Assembly: GCF_006715225.1 (NCBI RefSeq)
Contig: NZ_VFMU01000001.1
Span: forward strand, 4,340,001 to 4,404,000
Direction of reading: 5' to 3'
Length of the DNA stretch: 64,000 nucleotides
Source of the DNA: Arthrobacter sp. SLBN-112
GTDB lineage: Bacteria; Actinomycetota; Actinomycetes; Actinomycetales; Micrococcaceae
Of this stretch, positions 24,933-33,407 are shown one piece after another. Each line of letters opens with the position of its first letter. Within the stretch, counting starts at the first letter, position 1. Under the pieces are notes generated by a model that was not told the DNA's origin, did no database searches, and was given only the letters and a program-made list of their open reading frames with translations. Made by a program: the position numbers and the translations under genes.

Positions 24933-25724
24933 ATGGCAATGACCGCACGCCAACGGGCCAGGGTAAGCCTCTACGTCCAGGGCGGAATCTTCCTCGTGGC
25001 CCTGGTGGCCATCATCCTGGCCGTGGACTGGAAGACCATCGGCAACAGTGTCTTCAACTTCGGCAAGATCGGTCCGATGTTCCCGGACATCTTCCTGTCC
25101 GGCCTTAAGAACACCCTGGTTTACACCTTCCTCGGCTTTATTGTGGGGCTCTCGGGAGGCCTGCTGCTGGCCCTCATGAAGCTCTCCAGCTTCCCGCTCT
25201 ACCGCTGGATTGCCACCGGCTACATCGAGTTCTTCCGCGGCATCCCCGCGCTCCTGGTCTTCATCGCCTTTGGCTACGGTGTTCCGCTGGCGTTCGGCGT
25301 CCAGTGGAACGTGACCATCGTCGTCATGATCTCCCTGGGCATGGTGGCCTCGGCCTACATCGCAGAGACGCTTCGCGCCGGCCTCCAGGCTGTGCCCAAG
25401 GGCCAGCTTGAGGCAGCCCGGTCACTGGGCATGCCGCAGTGGCGTGCCATGGTGACCATCGTGATCCCGCAGGCCTTCAAGATCGTCCTGCCGCCGCTGA
25501 CCAATGAGGTCATCCTGCTGACCAAGGACTCCTCGCTGATCTACGTCCTGGGCCTGACCGCCTCGCAGTACGAACTCACCAAGTTCGGCCGCGACGGTAT
25601 CTCCAGCCTGGGCGCGGGCCTGACTCCGCTCCTGGTGGCCGGTGCCTTCTACCTGGTGATCACCATCCCGCTGAGCCTCCTGGCCCGGAAGTTCGAAAGC
25701 CGCTCCGCGCGGACCAAGCGATAG
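24933..25724 (+). CDS. Amino-acid ABC transporter permease
   Basis: A 263-residue HisM/GlnP-type permease. Hydrophobic segments begin at about residue 15 (GGIFLVALVAIILAV) and continue through five helices. The conserved loop YIEFFRGIPALLVFI and the EAA motif GQLEAARSLGMPQWRAMVTIVIPQAFK are diagnostic of the polar amino acid family. It forms the membrane channel for the importer with its binding protein and ATPase. The translation start is ATG 24933, with a weak ribosome site. Confidence 0.93.
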   Translation: MAMTARQRARVSLYVQGGIFLVALVAIILAVDWKTIGNSVFNFGKIGPMFPDIFLSGLKNTLVYTFLGFIVGLSGGLLLALMKLSSFPLYRWIATGYIEFFRGIPALLVFIAFGYGVPLAFGVQWNVTIVVMISLGMVASAYIAETLRAGLQAVPKGQLEAARSLGMPQWRAMVTIVIPQAFKIVLPPLTNEVILLTKDSSLIYVLGLTASQYELTKFGRDGISSLGAGLTPLLVAGAFYLVITIPLSLLARKFESRSARTKR

Positions 25725-25736
25725 GCAGGGAAGACC

Positions 25737-26537
25737 ATGAACGACGTCGTAAATTCCTCCGGCAGCACCAGCACCATCCACGCCGCCGGCGTAGCCATCG
25801 CCAACCTGCGGAAGTCCTACGGTTCGAACGAGGTCCTGAAGGACATCAGCCTGAACGTTGCCCCGGGTGAAGTGGTCTGCCTGATCGGCCCTTCCGGCTC
25901 CGGCAAATCCACGCTGCTCCGTTGCGTGAACCTGCTGGAGCAGCCCAACCAGGGCAGCATCCATGTGGGAGGCTTCGAGGCCACCGATCCGGATGTGGAC
26001 ATCGACAAGATGCGCCGTAAGGTGGGCATGGTGTTCCAGCAGTTCAACCTGTTCCCGCACCTGGACGCCAAGCGCAACTGCACCGTGGCGCAGACCAAGG
26101 TGTTGAAGCGCTCCCAGGCCGAGGCGGACAAGGTTGCATTGCACAACCTTGAGCGCGTAGGCCTGGGGCACCTCGCGGACCGGTTCCCCGACCAGCTTTC
26201 CGGCGGCCAGCAGCAGCGTGTGGCGATCGCCCGCGCACTGAGCATGGACCCGGAACTGATGCTTTTTGACGAGCCCACCTCAGCGTTGGACCCGGAAACC
26301 GTGGGCGATGTCCTCTCGGTCATGCGCAACCTGGCCAAGGAAGGCATGACCATGCTGGTGGTGACCCACGAGATGGGCTTCGCCCGCGAGGTGGCCGACC
26401 GCGTGGTGTTCATGGACGGCGGCGTGGTGGTGGAGGAAGGCGTGGCCGAGCAGGTCATTTCCGCCCCCACCCAGCCCCGCACCAAGGAGTTCCTGCGCCG
26501 AGTCCTGGACCCGACGCACATCGAGATCGAGGAATAG
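25737..26537 (+). CDS. Amino-acid ABC transporter ATP-binding protein
   Basis: A 266-residue GlnQ-type ATPase. Walker A is GPSGSGKST, the Q-loop region reads [11 protein letters not shown], the signature is LSGGQQQR, Walker B is LMLFDEP with SALDPE, and the H-loop is [11 protein letters not shown]. It powers uptake through the upstream permease. AGGGAAGACC precedes the ATG, and a clear terminator follows the stop. The operon is therefore binding protein, permease, ATPase. Confidence 0.95.
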   Translation: MNDVVNSSGSTSTIHAAGVAIANLRKSYGSNEVLKDISLNVAPGEVVCLIGPSGSGKSTLLRCVNLLEQPNQGSIHVGGFEATDPDVDIDKMRRKVGMVFQQFNLFPHLDAKRNCTVAQTKVLKRSQAEADKVALHNLERVGLGHLADRFPDQLSGGQQQRVAIARALSMDPELMLFDEPTSALDPETVGDVLSVMRNLAKEGMTMLVVTHEMGFAREVADRVVFMDGGVVVEEGVAEQVISAPTQPRTKEFLRRVLDPTHIEIEE

Positions 26538-26558
26538 GCCTTCGGATTTTCGACCCTC

Positions 26559-26604
26559 AAATTCCCTGGCGCTGCCGATATTTCGATGGCGTCAGGGAAT
26601 TTTT
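26559..26604 (+). terminator. Intrinsic terminator of the amino-acid importer operon
   Basis: A 14-bp stem (AAATTCCCTGGCGC with one G-U type change, paired with 26589-26602) runs into a T-tract. It is convergent with menD, whose stop is 47 bases further on. Confidence 0.85.
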
Positions 26605-26650
26605 GCGTCCGGGGGTGATGTGCGCGCCGAGGAAGTAACCCGGCGAGTGC

Positions 26651-28399
26651 CTACTGCCCCGCCAGCACACCCTCGACAGCGGCAGCAACGGCTTCCTTGA
26701 TCCGGGCATGCAGCTGCCGCAGCTGCCGGCGGTCCGTGCGGACCTCCACGATGCTGCGCCCCTGCACAGGCCGGGCCAGCGCTTCGGCGAGTCCCGCCGT
26801 CGTACTTACCAGTGAATGCCCGACGCCGTACGCTGCGGCGAGTGCCGCGGTGTCCACGGAGTGCGGGGTAGCGAAGAGCCGTTCGACGGCGTCTCCGTAG
26901 CGGCCGCCCTCCTCGACTCCCCCGTGCTCCAGGAGCCCGAAGATCGCGCCGCCGGAGTCGTTCAGGACCACGATCCGCAGGTCCGGCTGTTCTTCCCCCG
27001 TGCCGAGGAGGAGCCCGCCGGCATCGTGCAGGAACGTGACGTCGCCCATCAACACGGTGGTCTCCTGCCGGCCGCCCAGGGCGATGCCGGTAGCCGTCGA
27101 AACAGTGCCGTCGATCCCGGCCAGGCCCCGGTTTGCGTACACGGTGGCGGCGGGATCAGGCGCGGGCAGCCCGGCCAGGTCCACGTCCCGGATGCCGTTG
27201 GAGGACCCCAGCAGCAGCTGGCCGCGGGCGTGCTTCCAGACCAGCGCGGCGACGGATGGCCCGGTGGCAGCGGCTTCTGCGGAGATTACCTGGTCCAGGG
27301 CATGCTGTGCAGCGGAACCGGCGAGGAGCCAGATGTCCAGCCAGGCGGAGTTCCCGCGGCCGGCGAAATCGGCGAGGTCCGCCAGGTTTTCCAGTGGCAG
27401 CTCGGTGCGGCGGCCGGGCTCGTACCAAGCCACCGGAACCGGCTGGTACAGGGCCGATTCAACATCGGCGCGGGCCAGGAGCGCAGCCACCGGACGGGAC
27501 AGGGTGGGCCGTCCGAACAGCACCACACGTTCGACCGGCTGTGCGGAACCTGGGCCGAAATGCTCCAGCAGCAGCCGGTACGGACCCACGGCGTTGGGCC
27601 CGAAGCGGGAATTGGAGGACGGTTCGGCCAGCAGCGGCAGGTTGTGGGCGCGGGCGAACGCCTCGGCGACCGGACCGGCGTCGTGCCCTGCCAGCACCAC
27701 GGTGTGCCGCTCCGGCAGGCTGTCCGGGGCCGGCGGCAGGTTCATGACCAGGGGCTCGGTGCCCACCCGGTAGCGCTGCCGCTCCACTGCCTCCGGCAGC
27801 CCTTCGTCGTGCGACGGAACCAGGGGGTCGCGGAACGCCAGGTTCAGCTGGACCGGGCCCGGCGGCAGGTCCGGGAAGGCGCCGGTTGCAGCGGAGAGCC
27901 CGGTCTGGACCGCCCGCTTGGGGTTGGTCCCGGCGGGAATGTCGACGGCGAAGCGCACCTGCTCACCGAACAGGTCCGGCTGGATGGTGGTCTGGTTGGC
28001 GCCGGTTCCGCGCAGCTCGTCGGGCCGGTCCGCGGAGAGGACGATCAGCGGCACGGCGGCATGGTTGGCCTCCATCACGGCCGGCATCAGGTTCCCGACG
28101 GCGGTCCCTGACGTGGTGAGCACGGCCACCGGCGAACCGGTGGAGAGGGCCAGGCCCAGGGCCGTGAAACCGGCGGACCGCTCATCGATCCGCACCAGCA
28201 GGTCCACGCGGCCGGCAGCGGATGCTTCGGCCAGGGCGTATGCCATGGGTGCCGACCGGGAACCCGGCGACACCACCACGTGCCGCACGCCGCCGTCGAG
28301 CAGGACGTCGACGGCGGTCCGAGCCGCGGCCAGCGCGCTCAGCTCATCTTCCTGCAACTCAGCAGGCGTGTCCGGGGCAGGTTCGTTCAACGAAGTCAC
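26651..28399 (-). CDS. menD: 2-succinyl-5-enolpyruvyl-6-hydroxy-3-cyclohexene-1-carboxylate synthase
   Basis: A 582-residue thiamine-diphosphate enzyme joining isochorismate and 2-oxoglutarate. Signatures are VVSPGSRSAPMAYAL at the start, the glutamate in RIDERSAGFTALG, and the ThDP/metal motif GDVTFLHDAGGLLL with VVLNDSGGAIFG. I propose the GTG at 28399; it lacks a strong ribosome site and the frame is open to an ATG at 28453 inside repeat C1, so the start is uncertain. It is downstream of phoX, separated by C1, and apart from the other men genes. Confidence 0.9.
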   Translation of the reverse strand: MTSLNEPAPDTPAELQEDELSALAAARTAVDVLLDGGVRHVVVSPGSRSAPMAYALAEASAAGRVDLLVRIDERSAGFTALGLALSTGSPVAVLTTSGTAVGNLMPAVMEANHAAVPLIVLSADRPDELRGTGANQTTIQPDLFGEQVRFAVDIPAGTNPKRAVQTGLSAATGAFPDLPPGPVQLNLAFRDPLVPSHDEGLPEAVERQRYRVGTEPLVMNLPPAPDSLPERHTVVLAGHDAGPVAEAFARAHNLPLLAEPSSNSRFGPNAVGPYRLLLEHFGPGSAQPVERVVLFGRPTLSRPVAALLARADVESALYQPVPVAWYEPGRRTELPLENLADLADFAGRGNSAWLDIWLLAGSAAQHALDQVISAEAAATGPSVAALVWKHARGQLLLGSSNGIRDVDLAGLPAPDPAATVYANRGLAGIDGTVSTATGIALGGRQETTVLMGDVTFLHDAGGLLLGTGEEQPDLRIVVLNDSGGAIFGLLEHGGVEEGGRYGDAVERLFATPHSVDTAALAAAYGVGHSLVSTTAGLAEALARPVQGRSIVEVRTDRRQLRQLHARIKEAVAAAVEGVLAGQ

Positions 28400-28439
28400 C
28401 AAACCAGTCTGCCACCCCTCGCGGCCACCCCTAAGCACG

Positions 28440-28502
28440 CGTTGCTCCATCACTTATGGTCCCTAAAACCGCGGCTTAGGGACCATAAGTGATAGAGCAA
28501 CG
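28440..28502. repeat. Palindromic element C1 (family C, 63 bp)
   Basis: Arms of 27 nt beginning CGTTGCTCCATCACTTATGG with one mismatch and a 9-nt centre. It sits between the phoX stop and the menD start, eight bases from the former. Confidence 0.92.
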
Positions 28503-28509
28503 GAGTGGG

Positions 28510-30576
28510 TTAGGCGCGGAACACCTGGACCACCGCGGGACGCGGGGCGCGCGCCTGGCCGGGCGCCGGCGTCGTACCTGCCGGGACGTAATCCGGGAAG
28601 AGGGAGTTGGGCGCCTCGAAGGTGCCGTCCTCGCCCGGGTGCTGCACGGCGACGAACACCGTGCGCTCGTCGTCGTGGATGACCGGGCCGCAGGTCTCGG
28701 CGTCGCGGGGAACGGAGAGGAACTGCTCCACCTTGCCGCGCTCGGCGCCGTCCAGGGTGACCTTGAAGAGGCCGTCGTTGTAGCCGATACCGGAGGGGGC
28801 GCCGTCGGTGGAGATCCAGAGGTTGCCCACGGAGTCGAAGGCCACGTTGTCAGGGCACGAGATGGGCGAGACCTTGTCCACCGGGTAGCCGGAGAAGTAG
28901 GTGGCATCGCCCTGGGCGGGGTCGCCGCAGACCATCAGGAGGGTCCAGTTGAACTTGGTGGAGGTCTGGTCGCCGGTTTCGGTGATTTCCACGATATGCC
29001 CGTCGCGGTTCTGCGTGCGCGGGTTGACCTCGGTGGCGCCTTCCTTGGTGCCGGTGCCGCGGTCCGAGTTGTTGGTGCAGACCACGTACACCTTGCCGCT
29101 GTGCAGGCTGGGCTGGACATCCTCGCAGCGGTCCATCTTGGTGGGGCCCACCTTGTCCGCGGCCAGGCGGGTGTACACCAGGACCTCCTCCACGGACATG
29201 CCGGGGACGGCGGACTTGCCGCCCACCACCAGGGGCAGCCATTCGCCGGTGCCGTCAAAGGCGCCGTCGGAGGGGAGCTTGCCCGTGCCGTCGATGTCCG
29301 TGGCGGGCGAGCTGCCGGTGAATTTGGCAACGTAAAGGTCGCCCTCGGACAGCAGGTTCATGTTGTGCCGGCGGTCGCCTTCACGGTACTTCTCAGCGGA
29401 GACGAACTTGTAGAGGTAGTCGAACTTCTCGTCATCGCCCATGTAGGCCACCACGTGTCCGGATTCGGCCACGATCACGTTGGCGCCCTCGTGCTTGAAA
29501 CGGCCCATGGCGGAGCGCTTCTTGGGAGTGGAGGTGGGGTCGAACGGGTCCACTTCAACGATCCAGCCGAACCGGTTGGCCTCATTCCCGTAGCCGGGGT
29601 TGCGGGTGTCGAAGCGGGGATCGTCCAGTTCCCACTTGCGGGCGGTGGGCTTGGCGGTGAGGCCGTAGCGCTTGTCACCGGCAGAGGTGCCGCCTGCCGC
29701 GAAGTAGCCGTTGAAGTTTTCCTCGCCGGAGAGGATGGTGCCCCAGGGGGTGGTGCCGCCGGAGCAGTTGCCAAACGTGCCCTTGATGGCGCGGCCCGAG
29801 GGATCCGCGATGGTCTTGACCAGTGCCGAGCCAGCGACGGGGCCGGTCAGTTCGTAGGTGGTGTCCGAGAGGTAGCGGCGGTTCAGCGGGGCGCCCTTGA
29901 CGTAGCTCCACGGCTTGGTGGTGTTCTTGCGCTCCAGCTCCACGACGGCCAGGCCATGCGCCGCCCGCCCGATCGCCCGGGTTTCCGCGGCGTCGTAACC
30001 GGCCGGGACCATGATGCCCTCATTGGTGTATTCGTGGTTGGTGAACAGCACAGCGCGGCGGCCCTTGGTGCCCGGAATTTCCAGGATGTCCGTGTAGTCG
30101 TTGTTGTAGCCGAACTGGCGGGCCTGGGCTGCTGCAGTCTGGTTGTTCAGGTCGAAGTCCGGCGAGTCGGCGAACAAAGGATCGCCCCAGCGGATGATCG
30201 GCTGCCAGGTGAAACCTTCCGGCACGGTGAAGGCGTCTACGGCCTTGTCCACGGGCTTAATGGCGGTGAACTGTAGCTTGGAGTTGCCGAAGCCTTCCTT
30301 GGCGGCCTTGGACAGGCCGGCGGCGGAGGCGGGCTCGGCGGACCCCACCGCTGAGCCGAGGACGACGGCGAGTGCACCTGCGGCTCCCATGCCCAGGGCG
30401 GCGCGGCGGGACAGGGTGGCAGAGGCGATGTCGCGGAAGTAGCTGTTGGAGCTGGTGTTGCAGACATCGCCGGCGCAGGCGTTGTCACACTTGAGCGCGC
30501 AGGTGACGGGGCTCCGCTTGCCCTTGGTGTGGCCGAGCATGGGCAGGAGGGTGAACTTGCGGGCAGTTTCAGACAT
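28510..30576 (-). CDS. PhoX family alkaline phosphatase (DUF839), Tat-exported
   Basis: A 688-residue secreted phosphatase. The twin-arginine signal LSRRAALGMGAAGALAVVLG is preceded by about 65 residues containing the cysteine cluster CALKCDNACAGDVCN, a feature of actinobacterial members. Metal-site regions include FTNHEYTNEGIMVP, GNCSGGTTPWGTILSGEEN, and FKHEGANVIVAESGHVVAYMGDD. The family uses Ca and Fe to hydrolyse phosphomonoesters under phosphate limitation. The start is the ATG at 30576 with GGAAGG five bases upstream. No PHO box was identified. The IS30-split repeat lies upstream. Confidence 0.9.
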   Translation of the reverse strand: MSETARKFTLLPMLGHTKGKRSPVTCALKCDNACAGDVCNTSSNSYFRDIASATLSRRAALGMGAAGALAVVLGSAVGSAEPASAAGLSKAAKEGFGNSKLQFTAIKPVDKAVDAFTVPEGFTWQPIIRWGDPLFADSPDFDLNNQTAAAQARQFGYNNDYTDILEIPGTKGRRAVLFTNHEYTNEGIMVPAGYDAAETRAIGRAAHGLAVVELERKNTTKPWSYVKGAPLNRRYLSDTTYELTGPVAGSALVKTIADPSGRAIKGTFGNCSGGTTPWGTILSGEENFNGYFAAGGTSAGDKRYGLTAKPTARKWELDDPRFDTRNPGYGNEANRFGWIVEVDPFDPTSTPKKRSAMGRFKHEGANVIVAESGHVVAYMGDDEKFDYLYKFVSAEKYREGDRRHNMNLLSEGDLYVAKFTGSSPATDIDGTGKLPSDGAFDGTGEWLPLVVGGKSAVPGMSVEEVLVYTRLAADKVGPTKMDRCEDVQPSLHSGKVYVVCTNNSDRGTGTKEGATEVNPRTQNRDGHIVEITETGDQTSTKFNWTLLMVCGDPAQGDATYFSGYPVDKVSPISCPDNVAFDSVGNLWISTDGAPSGIGYNDGLFKVTLDGAERGKVEQFLSVPRDAETCGPVIHDDERTVFVAVQHPGEDGTFEAPNSLFPDYVPAGTTPAPGQARAPRPAVVQVFRA

Positions 30577-30734
30577 GGGAACCTTCCAAGGAATCTCGCT
30601 GGGGTGCCTGATCACCCTTCCAGCCGGTTCCTACGGGAAGCCATCAATTGGATGAAGTTATGGTGAACCGCCTGTGACCTGCAGGAACATCTCCAAAACC
30701 CGCATCGATTGCTGAGTATCTGCCGTTCTGAGCG

Positions 30735-32013
30735 TGGAAAGTCAAGTGGTCGTTGCAACGGTTAGGCTGCTGCGGCGAGGAGGAGTTCGTTGAATTTCTG
30801 CTTGGGTGTTGCGAGGCCGAGGGTGGGGCGTGGCCGGTTGTTGAGGCTGTCCTGAGCTCGTTTGATGTCCTGGGCCGTGTGGACGGACAGGTCGGTGCTT
30901 TTGGCGAACCAGTGCCGCAGGAGCCGGTTGGTGTTCTCGTTCGTCCCGCGTTGCCAGGGCGAGTGCGGGTCGCAGAAGTAGATTTCCGCGTCGATCGCGA
31001 TCTGGATTTGGGCGTAACGGGCCATCTCGACTCCGCGGTCATAGGTGAGGGTTTTGCGCAGGTCCGCCGGCAGTTCGGCGAACGCGGTGATCATGGCCTT
31101 AGCGACCTCGTCTGCGCTGTGGCCGTTGGGCAGGTGCAGCAGCATGGTGTATCGGGTCGAACGTTCCACGCAGGTTCCGATCGCTGAGTTGCTGGCGACC
31201 GAGCCGAGTATCAGGTCGCATTCCCAGTGCCCGGGAACGGCCCGGTCCTCGGCTTCAGCAGGACGTTCGGAGATCTTCAGCGCGTCCTTGAACGGACTGT
31301 TGTTCCGACCCCGGCCGCGTCCGTCGGTGACCCGTTTGGCCCGGCCGGTGCTCAGTTGCCGGTACAGGTCCTGGCGGACATGACCGCGGCCCTGGACGTA
31401 GATGGCCTGATAGATCGTCTCGTGGCTGATCTGCATCCTCTTATCGTCCGGGAATGCACCAGCCAGGACCAGCGAGCACAGCTGGGGGGACCAGCCCTCG
31501 TCCATGGCGGACTCCACGAAGCGGGCCAGCGGTTTATGGGCGAGCTTGTGTTCCTTGGGGCGGCGGGCGTTCTGACCTGCCTTTAGCTGCGCGACGTCGG
31601 ACTGGTAGATGCCGTCATCGCAGCAGTTCCGTCTGGCCTCGCGCCAGATCACTGACCGGTCCCGGCCAAGTTCCCTGCCGATCGCCGCGTAGGACCAGCC
31701 ATCTCGCAGGCGCACCATGATCACCGCCCGTTCCGACAGACTCAGCCTGCCTGAACCAGGGACGCCGTCCGGAAACGGCGCCCCTGCAGGCCCTCCACGA
31801 TTGCCCTTGGAAATCTCCACAGGGCCCATCTTCCGGATCCAATGCAGCACCGTTGAGGACCACAGACCCGACACGCGGCACGCCTCACTAATCGACGCTC
31901 CCTGCCGCAGCAAAGCAAAAAACCCGTCCCTGACCTGATCCCCAAACACGTACCCCGCCGGCATCGCAACACCCCTTCAAATGGCCTTGTTGCAATGACC
32001 ATATGAATCCGCC
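30735..32013 (-). mobile_element. IS30-family insertion sequence (1279 bp)
   Basis: One full transposase gene lies between imperfect terminal inverted repeats of about 25 bp, matching at 17 positions; the best conserved part is TGGTC(A/G)TTGCAAC. It is flanked by GCG on both sides. The boundaries are fixed by restoring the 62-bp repeat A4, which requires a 3-bp target duplication. Confidence 0.9.
30762..31964 (-). CDS. IS30 family transposase
   Basis: A 400-residue, apparently intact DDE transposase. Two N-terminal helix-turn-helix regions are present (ASISEACRVSGLWSSTVLHW and GWSYAAIGRELGRDRSVIWR). The catalytic triad can be placed at HWECDLILG, LTYDRGVEM and RGTNENTNRLL, the standard IS30 spacing. 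The C-terminal NNRPRPTLGLATP is the family tail motif. It occupies nearly the whole IS. No frameshift or stop is seen, so activity is plausible. Confidence 0.95.
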   Translation of the reverse strand: MPAGYVFGDQVRDGFFALLRQGASISEACRVSGLWSSTVLHWIRKMGPVEISKGNRGGPAGAPFPDGVPGSGRLSLSERAVIMVRLRDGWSYAAIGRELGRDRSVIWREARRNCCDDGIYQSDVAQLKAGQNARRPKEHKLAHKPLARFVESAMDEGWSPQLCSLVLAGAFPDDKRMQISHETIYQAIYVQGRGHVRQDLYRQLSTGRAKRVTDGRGRGRNNSPFKDALKISERPAEAEDRAVPGHWECDLILGSVASNSAIGTCVERSTRYTMLLHLPNGHSADEVAKAMITAFAELPADLRKTLTYDRGVEMARYAQIQIAIDAEIYFCDPHSPWQRGTNENTNRLLRHWFAKSTDLSVHTAQDIKRAQDSLNNRPRPTLGLATPKQKFNELLLAAAA

Positions 32014-32046
32014 GCGTTGAAAACGACAGATACTCAGCAATCGATG

Positions 32047-32234
32047 GACTGGACGGGAAGAACGCGCGCACGGGCAGCAGGAGCCCGATTAGCGACAGCG
32101 CGATGATGACCAGCTGGTTGAACCTGGTCATTGCCGGGAGGAGGATTTCCAATGAGGTGCACCGCCCAGAACACCGGGTAGAACCAGGGCGCATACCAGG
32201 GCCACCGTTCGTGTCGCCGCGCGCTCGAGGTCAC
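32047..32234 (-). pseudogene. Possible remnant of a small membrane protein, frameshifted
   Basis: Between A4 and A3 the minus strand encodes RWPWYAPWFYPVFWAVHL in one frame, then a hydrophobic stretch FNQLVIIALSLIGLLLPVR in another frame. Third-position GC is high in the first frame up to about 32155 and then in the second, as expected for a frameshift in a former gene. The reading frame then runs into repeat A4. I do not recognise the family. Confidence 0.3.
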
Positions 32235-32273
32235 CCTATCGCGGCCGGTTCAAGCGGACGATGGGAGTGTCAC

Positions 32274-32335
32274 CATCGGTTGCTGAGTAACTGCCGTTTT
32301 GGGCCCTGAAAACGGCAGTTATGGAGCAATCGACG
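32274..32335. repeat. Palindromic element A3 (family A, 62 bp)
   Basis: 25-12-25 geometry with more arm mismatches than other copies: the left arm has the CTGAGTA subtype seen in A4, the right arm the CTCCATA subtype closer to A1/A2. The right arm overlaps the last codons and stop of menC. Confidence 0.85.
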
Positions 32336-33347
32336 GCTGGGTGGGTGCTGAGCTGAGGAGGGCGTGGACGCGGCGGAGCCGGGCCAGCCACCAGTCCCGT
32401 CGTTCGGCAGAAGCCGCAAACTGCCCAAGCAGCCCGGCGTCGGCGCTGACGTCGCGGAGGCGGATGGCGCCGTCGTCGGCCACCAGGGGGTCCAGCGTGA
32501 TGTCCGATTCGAACAGCGACACGGTTCCCAGGCCGCAGGCGTAAGGCAGCTCCGGCAGGGCGGCGGCCAGCGCAAGGCCCGCACGGATGCCGACGGAGGT
32601 GTCCAGCGCGGAGCTGACGACGGCGGGAAGTCCGGCCTGTGCCACGATCTCCAGGGCACGCCGCACTCCCCCAAGTGGTGCCACCTTGACGACGAGAAGG
32701 TCCGCCGCCCCGGCCCGGGCCACCTTGAGCGGATCGGTTTCCTTGCGGACGCTCTCGTCCGCGGCGATCAGCACCGGTGTTCCTGCGTCCCGCAGCCGGG
32801 TCCGGACCTCAGCCAGGCCCTCGATCGAGGGAACCGGCTGCTCGACGTACTCCAGCACAAACGGTGCCAGCCGGGTCAGGGCGTCCACCGCGCCGGGCAC
32901 GTCCCAGCCGCCGTTGGCATCCACGCGGATGGCTGCGTCCGGCAAGGCGTCGCGGACGGCACTCACCCGGCTCACGTCGTCGTCCAGGGACTGCCCCTGC
33001 TCGGCCACCTTGACCTTGACGGCGTCCACGCGCCCGAACCGGGCCAGGACGTCAGGAACGCGGTCAGCGGAAACGGCGGGCACGGTGGCGTTGACCGGGA
33101 CGGAGTGCCGCACAGGAGGCGGGAACCCCTGCCAGCCCGCTTCGATGGCGGCGGCCAGCCACCGGGCGGCCTCGGCGTCGCCATACTCGGGGAACGGGCA
33201 GAACTCGCCCCAGCCCGCCGGCCCGCGCAGCAGCAGCGTTTCACGTTCCATGATGCCGCGGAACTTCACCCGCATGGGCAGGCTGGCCACGCGGGCGCCT
33301 GACAGCAACTCGTCCAGCGGGGGGATGCGGAACTCGTGGGCAGGCAT
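32319..33347 (-). CDS. menC: o-Succinylbenzoate synthase
   Basis: A 342-residue enolase-superfamily dehydratase for menaquinone synthesis. Catalytic and metal residues appear in order: the lysine pair in VDAVKVKVAEQG, RVDANGGWD, VLEYVEQPVPSI, LIAADESV and LLVVKVAPLGG. The start is taken as the ATG at 33347 (MPAHEF). The last residues PSIAP and the TAA stop are encoded by the arm of repeat A3, so the repeat forms the 3' end of the gene. Confidence 0.92.
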   Translation of the reverse strand: MPAHEFRIPPLDELLSGARVASLPMRVKFRGIMERETLLLRGPAGWGEFCPFPEYGDAEAARWLAAAIEAGWQGFPPPVRHSVPVNATVPAVSADRVPDVLARFGRVDAVKVKVAEQGQSLDDDVSRVSAVRDALPDAAIRVDANGGWDVPGAVDALTRLAPFVLEYVEQPVPSIEGLAEVRTRLRDAGTPVLIAADESVRKETDPLKVARAGAADLLVVKVAPLGGVRRALEIVAQAGLPAVVSSALDTSVGIRAGLALAAALPELPYACGLGTVSLFESDITLDPLVADDGAIRLRDVSADAGLLGQFAASAERRDWWLARLRRVHALLSSAPTQPSIAP

Positions 33348-33407
33348 GGATTCACTGTACCGGCGGCTCCGGAAACAGCAGCCGGGAAGCCGCACCTGTG
33401 TGGATAA

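Larger units (their letters stand above)
30703..32046. repeat. Palindromic element A4 (family A), split by an IS30-family insertion
   Basis: The left part 30703-30734 and right part 32017-32046 join to a 62-bp element with 25-nt arms (CATCGATTGCTGAGTATCTG start, one mismatch) and a 12-nt centre, the exact geometry of the other A copies. The interrupting segment is 30735-32013 plus a GCG duplication at 32014-32016. Confidence 0.92.
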
